From an uncultured Prevotellaceae bacterium (GTDB taxonomy: Bacteria > Bacteroidota > Bacteroidia > Bacteroidales > Bacteroidaceae): a stretch of 64,000 nt of DNA. The notes under the pieces are model-generated. The model did not search any database and was not told where the DNA came from. It worked only from the letters and a program-made list of their open reading frames with translations. Shown here piece by piece: positions 29,053 to 40,411 of this stretch. The position numbers and the translations under genes are program-made. Position 1 is the stretch's first letter, and every line of letters starts with the position of its first letter. Location of the stretch: positions 20,462-84,461 of the forward strand of contig CAMVDV010000008.1 in assembly GCA_947166305.1 (NCBI GenBank), read 5' to 3'.

Positions 29053-32000
29053 TCAAACGCCTTCGGAGGGAACACACGGGCTGATTTCCGCTCCCGTATA
29101 ATAGTGGCGAAGGATTTGTTTGTAGTCATAACCCTTCTCGCCCATCACGGCGGCGCCTATCTGACAAAGCCCTACGCCGTGGCCCCAACCGTGTCCGTGC
29201 AAGACGAAGAGGCCGGGCACTCCGCCTCTTACATTCTTTGCCTCGACCGTGAAGGCACTGCTCTTGAGCGTGGATGCACTGAGCATACGGCGGATTTCAA
29301 GTTCCTTGCCTACGACAAACTGCCTTTCGCTGCCCACGATTCTCAGCTTGCTGATGTGTCCGCCAGGGCCTTTCTCCACCGCCTCGAGCGCAAGGATTTG
29401 TCCGAGGTCTGTCTTCAGATGAGCCGTGACACGTTCGTGCAGTTCCTGCTGCGAGAGTTCTTCGGTCCATTCATAGAAGTCGCGCGTCTCGAGATCATAG
29501 TCGTTGAGCACCTGCCGAAGGATTCGTGTGTCGCTGGTATTGCAGAAGGGGTCGGCCACGGAACGCAAGTAGGGAACCTGAATGTTCTCCCAACAATACT
29601 GGAACTCGTTGGTTCGTCCGCCACAACATTTGCCGAAGCGTGTGTCGCAAATGTGTCCGTCGAACATCAGGACCTGCCCTCGCGTGGCATCGACTGCCTC
29701 GGCCACGCCGGGATTACCCTGTCTGGTGATGCCCTGATAGCGCTGGCAATGGTCGTCGGCACAGACGTCGAAGATGGTGTGGTCCTCGCGGTCGTACCAT
29801 CGGATGCTTTCGCCTTCGCCCTTGACAAACGAGAAGAAGGGCGACGACTGCTCGGCATGTTCCTGCCGACGCTGCATCTGGGCATAGAGCCAACTGCGGC
29901 TGATGACGGCTGCTGCCTTGAGAAATTCCAGCGAACAACTGCTTTTCATCTCGCTGCTGATGACGCTCTTGAGGTAATCTTCCACGGGCAGAATGTTGAT
30001 GGCAACTATCTTGTCTTCGTCCACAACGAGTTTGAGGGTGCCGCTGAAGGTCTGCGACTCCTGCCTCTCCCAGTGGAACTTCTGCCCGATGGTGACGTCG
30101 TGGAGGGTGAAAGACCCCTCTAAGTCTCCCCCTAAAAGGGAGGCTTCCTGGTTTAAGACAGCGTTTGAGAGGGCCTTCGACCTGAACGTCAGCTCCTGGT
30201 ATACATTGTCTTTCCATCGGATGCCGCCTTCGGTGTACTCGGCAGTCTGCTCGCCTACGACGTCGTTGCCCTTTGCTGTATAGACATTGTTCATACAGAA
30301 ACGGATAACCGTCCCCTTCATGATGCCGACGGAAACGGTTTGATTGAGGGCAGGCATCTCGTTCTTCTTCTCTTCTGCTTCTGTGACGGCCGGCTCCGCC
30401 TTGTCTGTCAGTTGTGCGATGACGGGCTTCAGTTCTTCATCGCTCAGCGTGACTTCCCTGAGGATGCCTGCTGCGCGGTCGGCCGTCAGCGCCTCGAAGT
30501 CTTGCTGGCGAGGCGTGATGAAGAGTCCGCACATGTCGAGTGCTCCAGGGCTGATGAGCAGTTGTTCTTCTCCTTCTTTATAATAACAATCAGGACGATG
30601 CTTGCTGCGCGGGAAGATGAGGGTGACGATTTCATCGGGACGGCTTGCCGTGCCTGCCTGCCGCCAGCAGACGATGTTGAGGCGTGGCTCTGTCTCGTCA
30701 CCCATCACGGGCAAGGCTTTATAGACACGCTGGCAGAGGAGACTATCGCTTTCTGCCGGCATACTACGGATGACAAAGACGGGGCACGGATAACCTTCCA
30801 GGAGGTAGAGACCGCAACGGCTGCCGACGTTGCCTGCTTCCTCCATTGTTGCCGCCTGCTCGCCCGTGAGCGGATAGAGCTTGCGGAGTTTGTTCTCATA
30901 CATCGTCCAGTCGCGTTCCAGGGGAACGATGCCTCGGCTACCTGCCTGCAAGTGCATGTGGTCGGGGCAGGATGCACCGCAAAGAGGGCCGTTGTAGAAG
31001 ACGATATGCCTGGGCATATTCCATGCCATACGCCGAAGTGTGCCGAAGGAACTATAGATGCTCTGCGGTGTATGCCTGCGCATGGGGATGGTGAAGTGCT
31101 GAGGAAGGATGGGATAAGGGTTGACGAGTATCTGATAATGCTTCTCCGTCATGAGTTTATGCTGTTCCTTCGGTCGGTTCTTGTCGCAGAGGAAACAGGG
31201 TCGCTCGCTGATGCTCTTCTTGTCGACGGACGCTCCTGTCGAGACAATGCGGGCAGGATTCCACTGTGCGGCGAGCATCATCTCGCCGAAGGGCATTTCC
31301 TTTGTCTTGACATCCTGGAGTGCTTTATATCTTTCGGCTGCCTCCGGCCATTCTTGAAGCTCTTTCCTGAAGAAGTCATCCATCTCCTCGGGCGTCACTT
31401 GGTGCTGCCAGAGGATGTTAAGTTGCTGGCGTGCCTTGATTTCGAGCGTGCGGAGATGGTCTTTGTAGGTGTTGTTCTTGTTGATTTTGTCTTGGCTGAG
31501 TGCTGCATCGCTGTTGCCTTCCCACCGACGGCAAAGGTAAACCTCGTCGAAGATGCGGCCGATGCGGTATCGACGGCTTATCATGAGGCCGAGGGCGTAG
31601 TCTTCTCCGTAGCTTGTGTTAGGGATTTGGAGTTCGCGGAGCACGGGTGTGAAGAAGGCACGGGGCGCTCCGAGGCCATTGATGCGCAAGGCATTGTTGC
31701 GCCCATTCTGCTGTGTCCACTCGCGATGGTCGATGATTCCGGGCGGAAGGGTGTTGAGTTGGAAGTCGCACATGCGGTAGGATCCGATGACCATGGCTGC
31801 GCCTTCGGCATAGAAGGTGTCGATGATGCGCTGAAGGGTTTGGGGTGAGGAGTAGAGATCGTCGCTGTCGAGCTGGACGACAAAGCGCCCCACCTCGGGA
31901 TGATGCACGGCCTGGTTCCAGCAACCGCCGATGCCGAGGTCGTTACGGTCGGGGATGAGATGGATGAGGGCAGACTCTGAGCTCCCTCCGTCCGTCGCGT

Positions 32001-32877
32001 TGCTGCACTCGCGCCTCACCTTTTCGATGACATCCGTAGTGCCATCGGTGGAATGATTGTCGACGACGATGACATTGAACGGGAAGTTTGTCTGCTGCAT
32101 GAGTGCCGAGCGGATGGCATCCTCGATGGTTCTCTCCCTGTTGCGCACGGGGATGACGACGGAGGCTTCCACGGCGAACTGTCCTTCGGCGAGCTTCACC
32201 TCGTCGTACTCATCGCCGTGCAGGTAGGCATTGAGCAGGCGGAGGTGGCGGGTGCAGGCGCGTTCCATCTCCACCTGACGGGCGCGGTTGCGGGGATCGA
32301 CGTAGTCGAACTGCTTCACGCCGCTGAGTCTCGTGTCGCGCTCCACTTCGGTATAGAGGAACTCATCGACGTGCAGCGGCAACTGTTTGCGGCTGACGAA
32401 GAGACGGAGGTCGTAGAGCGCGGCGAACTGGTAGTTGTGGAGGTTTTCCTGACTGACATATTCCTTCAACACTTCGGTGCGGAAGAGGAGGAGCGAGCCC
32501 ATCTGGAAGTCGTCGCGCACGGAGCCGAGCTGATAGTCGGTGAGGGGGACGGCCTCTCTCACTTCTCCTTGGGAAGAAGCTTGGGGGGCGAGGCTGTAGT
32601 GGTCGGAGTATATCATGAGGGCCTGGCTGTCCTCGGCGATGGTGAGCAGTCGCGTCAGGGCGTGAAAGCCGAGCTGCAGGGTGTCGAACTTAGTATATAA
32701 TAATGTATAGGGCGCGGTGGCCGTCTCGGCGATGTGTCGGATGGTGCGCGTATGTCCGGGGCCATCTTCGCGCAGGAGGTTGACACTCTGCACGAGGGGT
32801 TCGGCCTCCAGCATTTCGAGCGTCGGGCGCACCTGTTCGTCGTTCTCGTAGGGGATGAAACAATCTATTCGTGACAT
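29053..32877 (-). CDS. Trifunctional fusion: GT2 glycosyltransferase - DUF4922 (HIT/Ap4A-phosphorylase-like) - SpoIID/LytB domain protein
   Basis: GT2 ([20 protein letters not shown]...[12 protein letters not shown]); DUF4922-like ([12 protein letters not shown]...[18 protein letters not shown]...[11 protein letters not shown]); SpoIID ([38 protein letters not shown]...[13 protein letters not shown]). Start moved to ATG at 32877, just downstream of a -7 box. Confidence 0.85.
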   Translation of the reverse strand: MSRIDCFIPYENDEQVRPTLEMLEAEPLVQSVNLLREDGPGHTRTIRHIAETATAPYTLLYTKFDTLQLGFHALTRLLTIAEDSQALMIYSDHYSLAPQASSQGEVREAVPLTDYQLGSVRDDFQMGSLLLFRTEVLKEYVSQENLHNYQFAALYDLRLFVSRKQLPLHVDEFLYTEVERDTRLSGVKQFDYVDPRNRARQVEMERACTRHLRLLNAYLHGDEYDEVKLAEGQFAVEASVVIPVRNRERTIEDAIRSALMQQTNFPFNVIVVDNHSTDGTTDVIEKVRRECSNATDGGSSESALIHLIPDRNDLGIGGCWNQAVHHPEVGRFVVQLDSDDLYSSPQTLQRIIDTFYAEGAAMVIGSYRMCDFQLNTLPPGIIDHREWTQQNGRNNALRINGLGAPRAFFTPVLRELQIPNTSYGEDYALGLMISRRYRIGRIFDEVYLCRRWEGNSDAALSQDKINKNNTYKDHLRTLEIKARQQLNILWQHQVTPEEMDDFFRKELQEWPEAAERYKALQDVKTKEMPFGEMMLAAQWNPARIVSTGASVDKKSISERPCFLCDKNRPKEQHKLMTEKHYQILVNPYPILPQHFTIPMRRHTPQSIYSSFGTLRRMAWNMPRHIVFYNGPLCGASCPDHMHLQAGSRGIVPLERDWTMYENKLRKLYPLTGEQAATMEEAGNVGSRCGLYLLEGYPCPVFVIRSMPAESDSLLCQRVYKALPVMGDETEPRLNIVCWRQAGTASRPDEIVTLIFPRSKHRPDCYYKEGEEQLLISPGALDMCGLFITPRQQDFEALTADRAAGILREVTLSDEELKPVIAQLTDKAEPAVTEAEEKKNEMPALNQTVSVGIMKGTVIRFCMNNVYTAKGNDVVGEQTAEYTEGGIRWKDNVYQELTFRSKALSNAVLNQEASLLGGDLEGSFTLHDVTIGQKFHWERQESQTFSGTLKLVVDEDKIVAINILPVEDYLKSVISSEMKSSCSLEFLKAAAVISRSWLYAQMQRRQEHAEQSSPFFSFVKGEGESIRWYDREDHTIFDVCADDHCQRYQGITRQGNPGVAEAVDATRGQVLMFDGHICDTRFGKCCGGRTNEFQYCWENIQVPYLRSVADPFCNTSDTRILRQVLNDYDLETRDFYEWTEELSQQELHERVTAHLKTDLGQILALEAVEKGPGGHISKLRIVGSERQFVVGKELEIRRMLSASTLKSSAFTVEAKNVRGGVPGLFVLHGHGWGHGVGLCQIGAAVMGEKGYDYKQILRHYYTGAEISPCVPSEGV

Positions 32878-32899
32878 ATTCTTCTTTTCTTTTTCCCTG

Positions 32900-32907
32900 C
32901 AAAGATA
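32900..32907 (-). promoter_or_regulatory. Bacteroidota-type -7 box (TATCTTTG) for the GT2-DUF4922-SpoIID gene
   Basis: ctgCAAAGATAcgg on plus. Confidence 0.6.
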
Positions 32908-32999
32908 CGGAAAAATATCGGTATTTGCATTCTCATGGGCGAAAAAGTGCAGGAAAAGTGTGGCAAACCGAAGGGGCTGCCATTCGGCAAAAGTTCTCT

Positions 33000-33110
33000 C
33001 GCCTGCAAGGGAGCGAAAACGCAGCACGCGGAGTTTGGCAACGCCGCACGCGGAGATGACCGTCGCAGCACGCGGAGTTTGGCAACGCCGCAGCCTGCGT
33101 TGGCAGACAC
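33000..33110. repeat. 22-bp-period repeat array C (about 4-5 units)
   Basis: CACGCGG at 33025, 33047, 33069 and degenerate CAGCCTG at 33091 (spacing 22); units such as AACGCCGCACGCGGAGATGACC; about 20 nt 3' of the uvrD stop. Confidence 0.85.
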
Positions 33111-33131
33111 CACGTCGGCGGACTCTCGCTC

Positions 33132-35507
33132 CTACAGCACGGTGAGCTTGGCGAAACGGAGCATCAGCACCTTCGTACCGGCGTTCTCGAAGAGGACCGT
33201 GGCCTTGGCATCGATGCCGGAGCCTTCCACGTTCTGCACGATGCCCTTGCCGAAACGCTCGTGCAGGACGGCGGCGCCGGCGGTGAGGGAAGACGTATCT
33301 CCCGACGACGCAACGCCCGACCCACTCAACGACCTCCCGGACCCTCTCCCAACCAGACCAGACCCTCTCCCAACCTCTCCCTTGTAGGGAGAGGAGTAGT
33401 TTGCTTTGGCGTTTGTATTTGTATCTGCCCCTCTTCCTGCAAGGGCTGGCCCTCTCCCGACATATCCTTTGCTTGGAGAGGAATAGTTTGCTTTTCCACC
33501 TGCATTGGTATCTGCCCCTCTCCCTACAAGGGAGAGGTTGGGAGAGGGTCTTGTTGCCTGCTGCCTATAGAACTGCTCGGGAATCTCCCGTATGAAGCGG
33601 CTGGGGCGGGAGAACTCCATCTTGCCGTTGCGGAAACGCGACTTGGCATAGGTGAGGATGACCTGCCGTTCGGCCCGTGTCAGCGCAACGTAGAAGAGGC
33701 GACGCTCTTCCTCGAGGCTGCGAGGCGAGTCGGACGACATCTCGCTCGGAAAGAGTCCTTCCTCCAAACCCGCTATGAAGACGACGGGAAACTCCAGTCC
33801 CTTGGCCGAATGGATGGTCATCATGTTCACATGGTCGGCATCCTTGTCCACGTTGTTGCGGTCGAAGTCGGTGGCGAGACTCGCGTCGTGCAGGTAGTCC
33901 GTGAGCGTCGTGCCCCGTCCCTGCTCAAGGCCGTCCTGCACGAAGAGTGCGATGCCGTCGAGCATCTCCTGCATGTTCTCCTGCCTGGAAATGTCGTCCG
34001 GCTCATGACCGCTGAAGACGTACTGCTGCAGTCCGCTCTCCCTGGCAACGCGCAGGGCAAGGGTGTGGGCATCGTCCCTCTGTGCACTCTCCCGGAAGCC
34101 CTGCATCATGTCGCGGAAGGCAGCGATGCGGGAGAGCGTGGCGGCGCTGATGCCCGGGCACGACGCCTGCTCCAGCACGTCCCACACCGGGCGGTCCTGC
34201 GCCCTGGCCTCAAGGAAGAGCTTCTTCACCGTGGTGTCGCCGATGCCACGCGTCGGTTTGTTGATGACGCGCCGCAGCGACTCCTCGTCGTAGGGGTTCG
34301 CCGTCAGGCGCAGATAGCAGAGCAAGTCCTTGATTTCCTCCCTCTGATAGAACGACATGCCTGCATAGATGTGGTAGGGAATGTGGCCGTAGAGGAAACT
34401 GTCCTCTATCTTTCTGCTCTGAGCATTAGTGCGATAGAGCACGGCCATGCCTTTGTAGGGGATGCCGGCCCGGTGCGCTCGCTGCACTTCGCGCAGGATG
34501 ATGCCGGCCTCGTCCGTGTCGCTGTAGGCCGAGAAGAGCGCGATGGGACTGCCCACCTCCTTCTCGCTGAACACTTGCTTCGCTATCTGTTCGCGATTGT
34601 TGCGGATGAGACTGCCGGCAGCGTTCACGATGGTCTGCGTAGACCTGTAGTTTCGCTCCAGCTTGAACAGGCGCACGCCCTGGTAAGTCTCCTGGAAATG
34701 GAGGATATTGTCGATGTCCGCCCCACGGAAACTATAGATGCTCTGCGCATCGTCGCCCACCACGCAGACGCGTTGCCGCTTGTCCGTCAGCAGACGGATT
34801 ATTTGGTGCTGGGCGAAGTTCGTGTCCTGATACTCGTCCACCAGCACATATTGGAACCGCTCCTGCCACTGTTCGGCCACCTCGGGATTGCCCTCGAGGA
34901 TGAGCCAAGTGCAGAGCAACAAGTCGTCGAAGTCCATGGCGTTGGCCTGCTTCAGACGTTCCTGGTAACGTCTGTAGATTTCGGGCGTCAGCGTGCGGTG
35001 CGTGTAGGCATCGCTCTCCCTGTAGTCCCTGACGGAAAGGTAGTTCTGCGGGAGCACGAGCCTGTTCTTGGCCGCAGAGATACGGCTCTGTATGGCAGCG
35101 GGCTTGTAGATTTTCTCGTCGAGCGACATCTCGCGGATGATAAGGCGCAGCAGGCTCAGGCTGTCGCTCGTGTCGTAAATGGTATAGTTAGCGTCGTAGC
35201 CGAGCCGATGCCCTTCCGTTCGGAGCATACGGGCAAAGATGCTGTGGAAAGTGCCCATCCAAAGCGCAGAAGCCTTCTCGGGTGACACGAGCAAGGCAAT
35301 GCGCTCGCGCATCTCGCGGGCAGCCTTGTTGGTGAAAGTCAGGGCCAGGATGCGCCAAGGCTGCATCCCTTGCTCCAGCAGGTAAGCCACTTTGTAGGTG
35401 AGGACACGCGTCTTGCCACTGCCCGCACCGGCTATCACCAGCGAAGGCGCGTCGATGCAAAGCACCGCCTCACGCTGGCTCGGATTCAAATCTTCTAAAT
35501 TCAGCAT
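33132..35507 (-). CDS. pcrA: ATP-dependent DNA helicase UvrD/PcrA (SF1) with repeat-derived C-terminal insertion
   Basis: [100 protein letters not shown]. Confidence 0.95.
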   Translation of the reverse strand: MLNLEDLNPSQREAVLCIDAPSLVIAGAGSGKTRVLTYKVAYLLEQGMQPWRILALTFTNKAAREMRERIALLVSPEKASALWMGTFHSIFARMLRTEGHRLGYDANYTIYDTSDSLSLLRLIIREMSLDEKIYKPAAIQSRISAAKNRLVLPQNYLSVRDYRESDAYTHRTLTPEIYRRYQERLKQANAMDFDDLLLCTWLILEGNPEVAEQWQERFQYVLVDEYQDTNFAQHQIIRLLTDKRQRVCVVGDDAQSIYSFRGADIDNILHFQETYQGVRLFKLERNYRSTQTIVNAAGSLIRNNREQIAKQVFSEKEVGSPIALFSAYSDTDEAGIILREVQRAHRAGIPYKGMAVLYRTNAQSRKIEDSFLYGHIPYHIYAGMSFYQREEIKDLLCYLRLTANPYDEESLRRVINKPTRGIGDTTVKKLFLEARAQDRPVWDVLEQASCPGISAATLSRIAAFRDMMQGFRESAQRDDAHTLALRVARESGLQQYVFSGHEPDDISRQENMQEMLDGIALFVQDGLEQGRGTTLTDYLHDASLATDFDRNNVDKDADHVNMMTIHSAKGLEFPVVFIAGLEEGLFPSEMSSDSPRSLEEERRLFYVALTRAERQVILTYAKSRFRNGKMEFSRPSRFIREIPEQFYRQQATRPSPNLSLVGRGADTNAGGKANYSSPSKGYVGRGPALAGRGADTNTNAKANYSSPYKGEVGRGSGLVGRGSGRSLSGSGVASSGDTSSLTAGAAVLHERFGKGIVQNVEGSGIDAKATVLFENAGTKVLMLRFAKLTVL
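33355..33550. mobile_element. Tandem pair of degenerate REPIN-like elements inside the 3' part of uvrD/pcrA
   Basis: Arms GACCCTCTCCCAACCTCTCCCTTGTAGGGAGAGG ... CTCTCCCTACAAGGGAGAGGTTGGGAGAGGGTC; two spacers AGTAGTTTGCTTTGG...TATCTGCCCC and AATAGTTTGCTTTTCC...TATCTGCCCC. Confidence 0.8.
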
Positions 35508-35641
35508 ATCGTCGGGAGTCTTTTCATCATTCCTTTATTCCATTTTCCACATTCTTAACTCCAATTTCTTAACTCTTAATTCTTAACTTATCCCTCTCTC
35601 TTTCTTAACTCTTAATTCTTAATTCTTAACTTCCCCCTCTC

Positions 35642-36193
35642 TTAGCTCATCATATACACAACGCATTGCCAGCAGAACGACACGACGATGGCGAAGGGAA
35701 TGGCAAGGGGGTGACTGATGATGCCGTAGGTGAGCATACGAGTCCAAGGCTTGTGACGGTCGTTGCCGTAGCCAAGGCAGAACACAATGAAAGAGAACCA
35801 GCCCAGGAAGAACAGGCCGTCCACCAGCGGACTGCCTGCCAGACCGCCCGTGATGCTGAGCAGCGGACTGTCGGGAGCCACGGCTGCGGCGAGGATGACG
35901 AAGAGCACGATGGCATACATCGCCGCATGGCGCAGGAAACGAGGCCGACGAAGTGTCTCGCCAAGGGGCAGCAAGCTCTCCTTTATCACGCCCTGCATCA
36001 TCAGACAACACAGGGCAAGCATCACCAATCGGCTGTGCAGACAGTCGGCAGCATGACGGAAGAGCCACCGCAAGCCCTCGTCGTCGAAGATGCTGCGGCA
36101 CGGCAATCCCAGTGCCGACAAAGCCCACGAGAGGAATGGCAGCACGCCTGCCACGAGCAGCAGGACTACGAAGTTGCGCTCATTACTGTTCAT
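35642..36193 (-). CDS. Multi-TM membrane protein of unknown function
   Basis: MNSNERNFVVLLLVAGVLPFLSWALSALGL...; several TM helices; start overlaps the 3' end of the response regulator gene by 11 nt. Confidence 0.6.
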   Translation of the reverse strand: MNSNERNFVVLLLVAGVLPFLSWALSALGLPCRSIFDDEGLRWLFRHAADCLHSRLVMLALCCLMMQGVIKESLLPLGETLRRPRFLRHAAMYAIVLFVILAAAVAPDSPLLSITGGLAGSPLVDGLFFLGWFSFIVFCLGYGNDRHKPWTRMLTYGIISHPLAIPFAIVVSFCWQCVVYMMS

Positions 36194-36905
36194 CGGCCAC
36201 AAGATTGTCAGGGTCGATGATGTGCAACTGTATGGCCCGAACCACAAGACGGACGGCATTGACACCACTCCGCTCACGCTCCGGGAACAGACGGTTCGTG
36301 AGGTCCACCTGACGTTTCTCAAGGCTTTTCGTGCTGAAAGGCATCTGTCTCAGCCCGGCTATCATGTCCTTCGTGTAGCCAAGGGCCAGGTGGCGGAGGA
36401 ATCTCTCGTCGTATTCGTCTATCTCATACTCAAGGAATGCGTCCACAGAGGCTTGCTCCTTGCACACCACCTTGCGGAATCGTGCCATCACCTTCTCGAG
36501 GAAAGGCTCGTTGAAGACAAGGTGCCGGCCATGCATCACCTGCACAATGTCGTCTCGCTGCAGCAGGTTGCCGGTCTTGAGGATGATGCCGTCGGCTCCC
36601 GCCCCCAGCACATCTATCCAGAGGCGCTCGTTGAGAATCTCGCCCGTGAACACCAGTATCTTCATGTCGGCATAGCGTGTGCGCAACTGTCGGCAGATGT
36701 CAACGCCAACGGTGGTGCTTCCGCCCAGCCCAAGGTCGAGCAGTACGAGGTCGGGCTGCCCTTCGCGCAGGAGTTTCCAGAAGTCGCTTTCGCCCTGAGC
36801 GGTGCCGATAATCTCCGCTTCGGGCACTTCAGTCTGCAATATCTGCTGTGTGCCTTTGAGCTCAAGCTTGTCGTCCTCGACAATAATTACTTTGAATTTG
36901 TCCAT
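36183..36905 (-). CDS. DNA-binding response regulator (receiver + C-terminal HTH-like)
   Basis: KVIIVEDDKLELKGTQQIL...PDLVLLDLGLGG...ILVFTG; C-terminal FLRHLALGYTKDMIAGLRQMPFSTKSLEKRQVDL resembling a LuxR-type HTH. Confidence 0.85.
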   Translation of the reverse strand: MDKFKVIIVEDDKLELKGTQQILQTEVPEAEIIGTAQGESDFWKLLREGQPDLVLLDLGLGGSTTVGVDICRQLRTRYADMKILVFTGEILNERLWIDVLGAGADGIILKTGNLLQRDDIVQVMHGRHLVFNEPFLEKVMARFRKVVCKEQASVDAFLEYEIDEYDERFLRHLALGYTKDMIAGLRQMPFSTKSLEKRQVDLTNRLFPERERSGVNAVRLVVRAIQLHIIDPDNLVADEQ

Positions 36906-36935
36906 ATCTTCTTGGTTAAGTTGTTTCTATTGGTA

Positions 36936-39900
36936 TCAGCTTGCCGCCGGAAGCGAGAAGAGAATCCTGTAGCCTCGCTCGGTGTTCTCTGCCACGAGGC
37001 GCAGTCCGGGATGGCCGCAGGCAGCGTCGTGCTCTCGCACCACCTGCCGCATGACCAGATATTCCAGCCGCTCCGTCTGCGGAGAGAAGAGGCTGGAGAG
37101 CTGTTCCTGCGTGAGCTTCTGTTCCTCCGCACTACATATTATATATATCATGCTGTCGCGTTGCTCAACTTCGAGTGCGGCGTTGGCCATCGCCACAGCC
37201 TGCAATTGGTCTATCAGCAGCCGGAGTTGCATCTCGTCGCCTTTCACCTTGAGATTCGTGGCGTTGCATTTGATGCCGTTCGACTCAGCATAAGCAAAGA
37301 GCCGGCTCACTTCGACAACCTGCAGACGCAGCGGCGACTGGTCGGTCTGCCTTTGTGCCTGCTCATAGAGGAGCATATAGATGTGCCGATAGTAAGCCGT
37401 CAGGTCGAGCAAGTTGCGGTGGGAAGCGGCATCGACGCCTGTCTGTTGCATCTCGTCGGCCAACTGTTTGATGCGGGACGGAAAGTACATCGTCTCATGT
37501 TTAATGGTGCTGAGCGCGTTATCGAGGATTTGATTCATCACATACAGGCGGTCGTGTTCGAAACGTTGGCGTTGCGTCTTGTCCTCTGCCTCACGGATGT
37601 TTTCCTCTGTTCGCCGCACCTTTTCCATCCCCTCGGCCAACGTCTGCTTGAGCTTCAGCACAGGCTGTTTCATCTGAGGCTGCTCGAGATGATCGGCAAT
37701 GCCCTGCAAAGCAGCGTCCGAAGCAGCGGCACTCTGGGGATAAGACTGCAGGGCTGCAACAAGCTGGCGGTAGATGTCGTCGAGCGAGGCACGGTGGCGA
37801 AGCCTGCTTCGGAGCACGATGCGATAGAACAAAGCAAGCGATGCGATGAGCAACAGCACGATAAGAACGTAGAGAACGCGTGAGTCGGACGTCATCTTCT
37901 CCAGCCTTTGGCAGTCGGAAGCCAGCGTTCCGTCCGTACTGTAAAGGCGATGAAGTCGCACACACTCTGCATTGCTCTCTCTATACGCCTCCCAATCTCC
38001 GAGGGCTTGCGCTGCGATGGCTTGTTCATTGAAGAGCGATACGAGCAAAGGCGTATCGACAGGAGCCTCTACCTCACTGATGGCTTGGGCCGAGAAGGCA
38101 TAGGCTTCGGCATAACGTCCCTGCAAATTAGCGGCAAACGTGGAGTCGTAAAGCTCATAGCAACGTTGCGGCATGGCATTCAACGACAGGCTGAGAGCAC
38201 AGACAAGCAGCAGGGAAAGCACCCGAGGCAAGCGGAACCAGAACCGACTCCCCTGCCCTTCCGTGCTCTCCACACCGAAGTCACAGCCGCTGAAAAGCGC
38301 CGAAAGTTTCTTATAGCTATTGATGATGCCCTTGCAATTCATGATGCCAAAGCCAAAACCCTTGCCCGCCTTCGTGCTACCAATGCGGTTGGGGTCATAG
38401 ACCTTGCTGTCGTTGAGCGTCTGCACGTCTGCCTGTGAAAGTCCAACTCCTGTGTCCTTGACGCTGATTTCAACATAATTCTCGATGGAATGGGCCATTA
38501 TTGTCACCTTACCGCCTGCCGGTGTGAACTTTCTCGCATTGTCGAGAAGCGTATTAACCATGAAGAGTGTGAGGGTTTTGTCGGCCTTTATTTGGAGATC
38601 CGTTGCGGGAACTTCGAGATTTATCTGCTGTTGGGCAAAGGAAGATTGCTGCATGGCGACGGCAGAGAACACTTCGTTGAGAGAAAAACGCGACACATGG
38701 AGGCTGAGCCTTCCCTGTTGCATCTGAATCCACGAAGTGAGTCGGTCGTTCACGACCATCATGCCAGCACACAATTCCTGGATGTAGGAGAGTCGAGGCG
38801 AAGCATTTTCTCCCATTTCATCGAGCTTTTTTACTTCAGCAATGAGGCGATCGAGGTAAGGGATGATGGCATAAGCTACCGAAAGTTTTGTGCGTTGAAG
38901 GATGTGGCGTTGCTGTTGCGCAAGAAGTCGCTGTGCTGCCACCTCACCCTCTTCCCTGCTTTCCTCCAAATGTTCGTCGCTCTCTTGCTGAAGCTGTTCA
39001 AGCCGTAGAAGAGCCTGCCGCGATTCGTGGCTCGAAGCAATCTCCCTTACTTGTTTTTCAAAGGAACGTGACCGATTGCGAAGCTGACGACCATAAAGAT
39101 AAGCCAGCACCGCCACCAAGACAACAAGCAAAAGAAGCAAAACAAACTGTATCTGCTCGCTGCGAGCCTCCTGTTTCAGCAGAGCCTTACGGCTGTCAAG
39201 TTCCTTGTTTTGCCTTGATTCATCGAGAAGATCGAGATACGTGTTACGATGAACGTCGGCCGAAGCCTTGTCGCCAAGCGCACTGTATGTGAGGCTGAGG
39301 TTCTCGTGGATGCCGGCAAGCCACGGCGTCACCTGATAAGGCGAACGGCTGTGGTCGCGAGCAAGGTGCAAAGCCTTGCCAAAGGATGCTAATGCCGCGT
39401 GGTAGGAACCTGCCGTAAAATAGACTTCGCCTAAGGTTCGGAGGGCACAAGCAGTCTGGAAGAGGTCGTTGTATTGCCTAAAAAGCGCGATGGAATGGCG
39501 GGAAAGTGCAGCAGCGAACTGCATTCTGGGCGAAGGGAGGTCGTCTGTCTGCCAACGGAGATGCTCACCGTAAAGAAAGGCATAGGCATCGGCACGTTGC
39601 TGCAGGACATTCATGGCACGCACCGAGTCGGCAATCATCGCGGAGAGTGACTGCAGGGCATTAGCTTCGAAGTATTTGTAGCCATTGGCTTTTGCCAAAG
39701 TATAGACACGGAAGAGGTGGTTGAACTCCGCGACGGTGACTTCCTCCGGCAACCCTTCGATGAGTCCGCCGCTGCCAAGCATGTACTGATAATACAGCCA
39801 CTGCGTTGTGTCCGCATCGAGATTGACATATCTCGACGCCTCCTGTATCTCGCTTCGGGCAGCACTGTCCTGTCCTAAATAATAATAATATGTAGAGGCC

Positions 39901-40380
39901 ACAATGTGGAACTCTGTCAGAGCATAGTGCAGGCGATGATTCTGATGCTCCGAGAGCTGGTTCTCCTCAGAAAGGATGCGACTGAGTCGCCTGCCAGCGC
40001 GTAGGCGTGCATCGAAGAAATCCTTGCCTCGGCCGATGCGTTGCATGACTTTCATGGTCAGCACGTCGGCACACAAAAGTTCTATCTGATTGCGGCTGAA
40101 GGCATGAACATGGCCAAGGAGATGCAGGGACTGGTCGAACTTCATCTGCTGATAGGCCACATACGCCATGTTGTTCAATGCCTCTGCCTTGCCGTCGGGG
40201 TCGCCTTCGGAAAGTGCCAAGGCCTGTTTAGCCGCCTTGAGCGAGGCCGAGACATCAGAGTAGCGCAGCCGATAGGCCAGTCCGTTGCTCTCCTCGATGC
40301 GTGCCATGTCGTGCTCATCGACCTGCGAACAGGCCATGAGGAGCACAAGCATGGTGAGGAGGGTGGCTTTGACTTTCATC
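36936..40380 (-). CDS. TPR-containing sensor histidine kinase with a second degenerate kinase module (DUF5112/DUF5113-like)
   Basis: Lipoprotein-like start MKVKATLLTMLVLLMACSQ; TPRs; HATPase NTLLDNARKFTPAGGKVTI...VKDTGVGLS...GKGFGFGIMNCKGII; then TM, a second TPR/TM, STIKHETMYFPSRI and a degenerate HATPase-like tail. Confidence 0.75.
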
Positions 40381-40411
40381 GGAACTGCGTAAAGGAGTGA
40401 TGGACGATGCC

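Noticed and set aside
32878-33027. N-terminal extension of the GT2-DUF4922-SpoIID ORF
   Set aside because: Runs through the promoter -7 box (32900-32907) into array [11 protein letters not shown] at 32877 is the plausible start.
33261-35285. 674-aa plus-strand ORF opposite uvrD/pcrA
   Set aside because: Antisense shadow of a clear helicase; no recognisable motifs.
36090-37883. 597-aa plus-strand ORF opposite the response regulator and kinase
   Set aside because: Antisense shadow; the opposite strand has coherent domains and operon structure.
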